In this document: positions 60,568 through 64,000 of the stretch, piece by piece
How positions within the stretch are numbered: the stretch's first letter is position 1
Layout of the letters: the number at the start of each line of letters is the position of its first letter
From: UBA1431 sp002329665
GTDB taxonomy: Bacteria; Bacillota; Clostridia; Christensenellales; UBA1431
NCBI GenBank assembly: GCA_040772545.1
Contig: JAXGXY010000005.1
Location: 1-64,000, forward strand
Length of the DNA: 64,000 bases
Direction: 5' to 3'
Position numbers and translations under genes: made by a program
Notes under the pieces: model-generated
What the model was told of the DNA's origin: nothing
Database searches by the model: none
The model's input: only the letters and a program-made list of their open reading frames with translations

Positions 60568-61404
60568 ATGCAAACCGTATGGAAGGGCGCAATCAGCTTC
60601 GGGCTCCTGAACGTTCCGGTGAAAATGGGGGCCGCCACCCACCGGGAGAACGTGGCCTTCAGGCAGCTGCACAAGGCCTGCAACACCCCCATAAACCAGA
60701 AGAGGTTCTGCGGCAAATGCGGCGTCGAGGTCCCGTATGAGGACATCGTGCGCGGGTACGAATACGAGCCCGGCAAATTCGTCATCCTCACCGACGAAGA
60801 GATCGAGGCCGTGCCCATAAGGACTGCGCGCTACATCGACATCGTCGACTTCATCCGCCTCTCCGAGGTCGATCCGGTCTACTACGACAAGACCTACTAC
60901 CTCTGGCCGGAAAAAGGCGGTGAGAAGCCGTACATCATCCTTAGAAACGCGATGCGCGAATCGGGGCGCGCCGCGGTCGCGCGGGTCACGATGCGCCAGA
61001 AAGAGCACCTTTGCCTCGTACGGCTGGTCGGCGACACGCTTTCCCTCGAAACGATGTTCTTCCCCGACGAGATACGCTCTACCGACGAACTGCACATCGG
61101 CCAGCTCGAGGCGTCGGTGGAGATCAGGCAGGAGGAGACGGACATGGCGGCAAAGCTGGTCGACAACCTGACCGCGCCTTTCGAGCCCGGGAAATACCAC
61201 GACCGCTACCGCGAGGAACTTCTAAAACTCATACGCGCAAAGATCGAAGGCCGGGAGATCGTGGAGGCCGAACCCGTCCCCGCGCCCGCGGGCAACGTCG
61301 TCGACCTGATGGAGCGCCTCAGGCAGAGCGTGGAGGCCACCGCGAAAAAAGAGAAGAAAACCGCGAAAAAACCGTCCCCGAAGAAAAAAAAGGCCGCCCG
61401 CTAG
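60568..61404 (+). CDS. ku: Ku protein, bacterial non-homologous end joining
   Basis: The 278-residue homodimeric Ku forms a ring on DNA ends and recruits LigD. MQTVWKGAISFGLLNVPVKM is the classic start; FRQLHKACNTPINQKRFC, GYEYEPGKFVILTDEE and RQKEHLCLVR follow. The zinc-like CGKCG motif is present. The Lys-rich C-terminal tail (AKKEKKTAKKPSPKKKK) matches tails that bind DNA and stimulate ligation. AAGGGG precedes the ATG. The ligD genes lie convergent on the other side of the repeat cluster. Confidence 0.96.
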   Translation: MQTVWKGAISFGLLNVPVKMGAATHRENVAFRQLHKACNTPINQKRFCGKCGVEVPYEDIVRGYEYEPGKFVILTDEEIEAVPIRTARYIDIVDFIRLSEVDPVYYDKTYYLWPEKGGEKPYIILRNAMRESGRAAVARVTMRQKEHLCLVRLVGDTLSLETMFFPDEIRSTDELHIGQLEASVEIRQEETDMAAKLVDNLTAPFEPGKYHDRYREELLKLIRAKIEGREIVEAEPVPAPAGNVVDLMERLRQSVEATAKKEKKTAKKPSPKKKKAAR

Positions 61405-62345
61405 TCGGAGCAAACTACGCTCCCTCGTCGGAGCAAACTACGCTTCACTCATAATCCCCTTTGCGCTACGCGCTTCCTCGTCGGAGCAAACTACGCTTCA
61501 CTCATAATCCCCTTTGCGCTTCGCGCTTCGGGAATTCTTCGCCCCGCTCCGTTGCTCCTCCTCTTCCCCGCAAAGCTGCGCTTTGCGGGGGGTTGTTTGG
61601 GTAAGGCTCCGTGGGTTCTTTTTCAGGCAAGGCTTCGTGGGTGCTGTTTGGGTAAGACTCCGTGGGTTCTTTTTCAGGCGGGGCTTCGTGTTGCTCGGTC
61701 AAGTTTCAGGCTTCGCGTGGCTCGTCGTCGGACCAAACTACGCTTTCGTCGGAGCTTTGCTCACAACCCCTGGCTTCGTTTTTCGGGTGCTGCAAAGCTG
61801 CGCTTGGGGGTTGTTTGGGTAAGACTCGTGGGTGCTGTTTGGGTAAGACTCTGGGTTTTTTTCAGGCGGGGCTTCGCGGGTGTTGTTTGGGCTCGTCGGA
61901 GCTAACTACGCTTCCTCGTCGGAGCAAACTACGCTTCACTCATAATCCCCTTTGCGCTTCGCGCTTCGGGAATTCTTCGCCCCGCTCCGTTGCTCCTCCT
62001 CTTCCCCGCAAAGCTGCGCTTTGCGGGGGTTGTTTGGGTAAGACTCAGCGGGTACTTTTTCAGGCGGGGCTTCGCGGGTGCTGTTCTGGAAGGGCTTGGG
62101 TGTTTTCAGGGGCTTCGTGGGTGCTGTTTGGGTAAGACTCCGTGGGTTCTTTTTCAGTCGGGGCTTCGCGGGTGTTGCTCGGGAAAGGCTCAGCGGGTAC
62201 TGTTTCAGGCGGGGCTTTGTCGGGTATTTCTCAGGAAAGCTTCAAAAGTGTTGTTTGGGCTAAGCTTCGTAGGAAGTAGGGCTTCGAGGGAATTTCTCGG
62301 GACTCCAAATAGCAAAATGCCCTCTTGAGCAAACTTTGTTTCGCT
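61405..62345. repeat. Cluster of dispersed stem-loop repeats
   Basis: Two near-identical blocks of about 135 nt (61476-61610 and 61914-62044) contain CGTCGGAGCAAACTACGCT, ACTCATAATCCCCTTTGCGC, CGCTCCGTTGCTCCTCCT and the perfect hairpin CCCCGCAAAG/CTTTGCGGGG. Between and after them are many copies of short words GGGTAAGACTCCGTGGGTT and CTTTTTCAGGCGGGGCTTCG. Open frames cross the region in several phases and give repetitive VWVRLRGFFFRRGF-like text, which I take as non-coding. It separates ku from ligD. Confidence 0.85.
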
Positions 62346-62409
62346 CCCTCGCCGGCGGCATGCGCGTCAGGCCGGGAAAGATAACCCGGCGCGAAGGGAG
62401 CCTTGGCCG

Positions 62410-63294
62410 CTATACCTCCGGCAAAATCTGGCGCATCTCGTACACGGGCGCGAAGAGGTCCCCCTTTTTTTCCAGCCGCTCCCCGATATTGCGCATCGTA
62501 AAATCCCCGGGCGAAACGCCTTTCTCGAGTTCGTCCCACGTGACCGGCGCGGAAACGGTCGCCGCGGGCGTGGCGCGCACGCTGTAGGGCGAAGGCAGGG
62601 TCTTGCCCCTGGCGTTCTGCACCGCGTCGAGGTACACCCTGTCGCCGCGCTTGACGATCGTTCGCTCCAATGTGTAACGCTCCGGGTACGCCTTGACGAC
62701 CGCCTCGCACACCGCCTTTAGGAAGGCGCGCACCTTTGCATAAGGAACCGGCGCGATGGGGACGACGACGTGCACGCCTGTCGCGCCCGACAGCTTCGGG
62801 AAGGAGGCCAGCGCGTATTCCCTGAGCGCCACCCTGATAAGCAGCGCCGCCTCCGCGGCCTGCGCGTACCCTGTGTTCCCCGATGGGTCGATGTCGAACA
62901 CCGCTATGTCGGGGCTATCGAGGTCGGGAAGGCGCGAAAACCAGGTATGCATCTCGATGCACGCGCGGTTGGCCATGTAAAGCAGGCTGGGCAGGTCGTT
63001 TACCAGGCACCATTCGACCGTTTTGTGCTCCGACGGTATGGGCGCGCTTTTGAGCCAGTCGGGCGCTTCGTCGGGGCGCTGTTTCTGGTAGAAGCGCTTC
63101 CCGTCCACGCCGTCCGGGAAATGGAGCATGGAAAACGGGCGCCCCCTCGTGTAGGGGAGGACGTAGGACGCCATCTTCATGTAGTATTCGATGAGTTCCG
63201 CCTTCGTCCCGTTTATCGCGGGGAAGAGTACCTTGTCGAGGTTGGTGAGCGTGACTTTTCTGCCGTCCACCTCGAATACGTTTTTCGTCTTCAT
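62410..63294 (-). CDS. ligD: LigD polymerase (primase) domain protein
   Basis: The 294-residue protein is the archaeo-eukaryotic primase-type polymerase of the end-joining system, adding (ribo)nucleotides at breaks. LTNLDKVLFPAINGTKAELI and GRPFSMLHFPDGVDGKRFYQ open the fold; SPDIAVFDIDPSG holds two catalytic Asp; SGATGVHVVVPI the His; SPYSVRATPAATVSAPVTWDEL the nucleotide-binding end. Here it is a separate polypeptide. The ATG overlaps the stop of the ligase gene by 4 nt, so the two are coupled. Length is normal for the isolated domain. Confidence 0.94.
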   Translation of the reverse strand: MKTKNVFEVDGRKVTLTNLDKVLFPAINGTKAELIEYYMKMASYVLPYTRGRPFSMLHFPDGVDGKRFYQKQRPDEAPDWLKSAPIPSEHKTVEWCLVNDLPSLLYMANRACIEMHTWFSRLPDLDSPDIAVFDIDPSGNTGYAQAAEAALLIRVALREYALASFPKLSGATGVHVVVPIAPVPYAKVRAFLKAVCEAVVKAYPERYTLERTIVKRGDRVYLDAVQNARGKTLPSPYSVRATPAATVSAPVTWDELEKGVSPGDFTMRNIGERLEKKGDLFAPVYEMRQILPEV

Positions 63295-64000
63295 TCCAAG
63301 TCTCCCGTGAAAGCGACGACCGAGGGGTTTCTAAGGCTGCCGTTCGGGCTGTATTCGAGGAACCGTACGCGCAGCGAAACAAGGGGCTTTACCCATCGGG
63401 CGCCCGGGACCCGCGGCGGGTTCACGAACGGGCAGGGCCCCGCCGTTTTATTGAAACAGTCCTGCAGCAGGCGCCACTGCCTCTGCGTCACGCCGGAGGC
63501 GGCGCTGCCCACACAGCGAAGGCCGCCTTCCTCCGTCGTCCCGATGAGCAGCGAACGGATGCGCCCGGCTTCGTCTTGCAGATAGCCGCCCGCCCACACC
63601 GTTATCTCGCGCCAGTGCTTGATCTTCTGCCAGAGCATCGTCTTCTTCCCGACCAGATACGGGCTGTCCCTGCGCTTGGCGACGATCCCTTCCAGGCCTT
63701 CCGCCCCCACGGCCGCAAACAGCGCTCTCCCGCTTCCCTCCACGCTGTCCACCGCCTGCACGCCCTTTGGCAAGGGCAGGGTCCTCAGCCTTTCCTGCCT
63801 CTTGGCGAGCGGCGCGTCGAGCAGCGAGACGCCTTCAAGCCAGAGGAGGTCGAAGGCCATATACGACGCGGGCAGCGTATGCGCGAGCGATCCGGCTTTC
63901 GCGGGGGACTTGACGATGTCGCGCCGGAGCACGAGCGGGAAGCTCGGTTTCCCGTCCGCCCCCGTCGCGATAATCTCGCCGTCCACAACCGTCCCCGGCG
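63291..64000 (-). CDS. ATP-dependent DNA ligase (LigD ligase domain), cut by window edge
   Basis: The visible 236 residues are the C-terminal part of the ligase; the start and the active-site Lys motif lie beyond 64000. Motif III is seen as TVVDGEIIATGAD, motif IIIa in LPASYMAFDLLWLEG, motif IV as EGLEGIVAKRRDSPY and motif V as MLWQKIKHWRE. The OB-fold end (SLRVRFLEYSPNGSLRNPSV) is complete. It is expressed together with the polymerase gene through the ATGA overlap. The nuclease domain found in fused LigD was not seen. Confidence 0.93.
   Translation of the reverse strand, partial: PGTVVDGEIIATGADGKPSFPLVLRRDIVKSPAKAGSLAHTLPASYMAFDLLWLEGVSLLDAPLAKRQERLRTLPLPKGVQAVDSVEGSGRALFAAVGAEGLEGIVAKRRDSPYLVGKKTMLWQKIKHWREITVWAGGYLQDEAGRIRSLLIGTTEEGGLRCVGSAASGVTQRQWRLLQDCFNKTAGPCPFVNPPRVPGARWVKPLVSLRVRFLEYSPNGSLRNPSVVAFTGDLE

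Noticed and set aside
61514..62328. Overlapping frames encoding VWVRLRGFFF-type repeats
   Set aside because: Several phases are open at once, with the same short DNA words repeated; this is a non-coding repeat cluster rather than a repetitive protein.
1..64000. Riboswitches, rRNA, a second CRISPR array or an intact prophage
   Set aside because: I looked for conserved cores, tRNA/rRNA segments and phage structural genes and saw none that I could support.

Overview
The window looks like a chromosomal piece of a strictly anaerobic, GC-rich Firmicute of the class Clostridia. This is inferred from gene content: a Spo0A-type receiver, a SpoIID-domain protein, DUF3842 and DUF815 proteins, GTP-dependent PEP carboxykinase, 2-hydroxyacyl-CoA dehydratase activase-type proteins, a ferritin-like diiron protein, Mn-catalase, and Ku/LigD end joining. 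No rRNA or complete tRNA gene was found. Most genes are on the minus strand, and most have clear AGGAGG-like ribosome binding sites.

Region 1 (1-14 kb) is a defence island, visibly richer in AT than the rest. A type I-C CRISPR array (44 repeats in view, continuing beyond the left edge) is read on the minus strand from a leader next to cas2. The cas genes follow the standard order cas3, cas5c, cas8c, cas7c, cas4, cas1, cas2. cas5 to cas2 are tightly packed or overlapping and probably share a promoter at 8555-8583; cas3 is set apart. Beyond cas3 lie an IS3-type transposase remnant, a DUF4268 protein, a broken GIY-YIG/DUF4357 nuclease gene, a PD-(D/E)XK-like protein and a tRNA-3'-end-like sequence.

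Region 2 (14-30 kb) holds an OpuC-type osmoprotectant ABC operon; a carbohydrate/polyol cluster (GldA-type dehydrogenase, DeoC-like aldolase, iron-type alcohol dehydrogenase, FGGY kinase) downstream of a WYL-domain regulator; a GyrI-like protein; a MORN-repeat lipoprotein; PEP carboxykinase; and a ferritin-like protein.

Region 3 (30-42 kb) has a three-gene operon of 2-hydroxyacyl-CoA dehydratase activase-type proteins; a receiver-only Spo0A-like protein; a DUF3842 protein; an unusual operon of lipB, a stand-alone lipoyl domain, an SDR and an AMP-ligase fused to a carrier domain; two DUF362 proteins; and an L,D-transpeptidase.

Region 4 (42-64 kb) has a SpoIID protein with seven Fn3 units (six nearly identical), an orphan argJ, Mn-catalase, a DUF815 ATPase, two adjacent genes each interrupted by a frameshift in an A5 tract, an M24 peptidase, a KaiC-like/receiver/histidine-kinase operon, small cysteine-containing proteins, and Ku convergent with split ligD genes.

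A family of non-coding stem-loop repeats occurs at four places (14.2, 49.7, 59.2 and 61.4-62.3 kb). The most unusual observations are two CRISPR spacers matching the same coding sequence from opposite strands, the lipoyl-carrier/AMP-ligase operon, the KaiC-histidine kinase operon, and the covarying stem-loop repeats.
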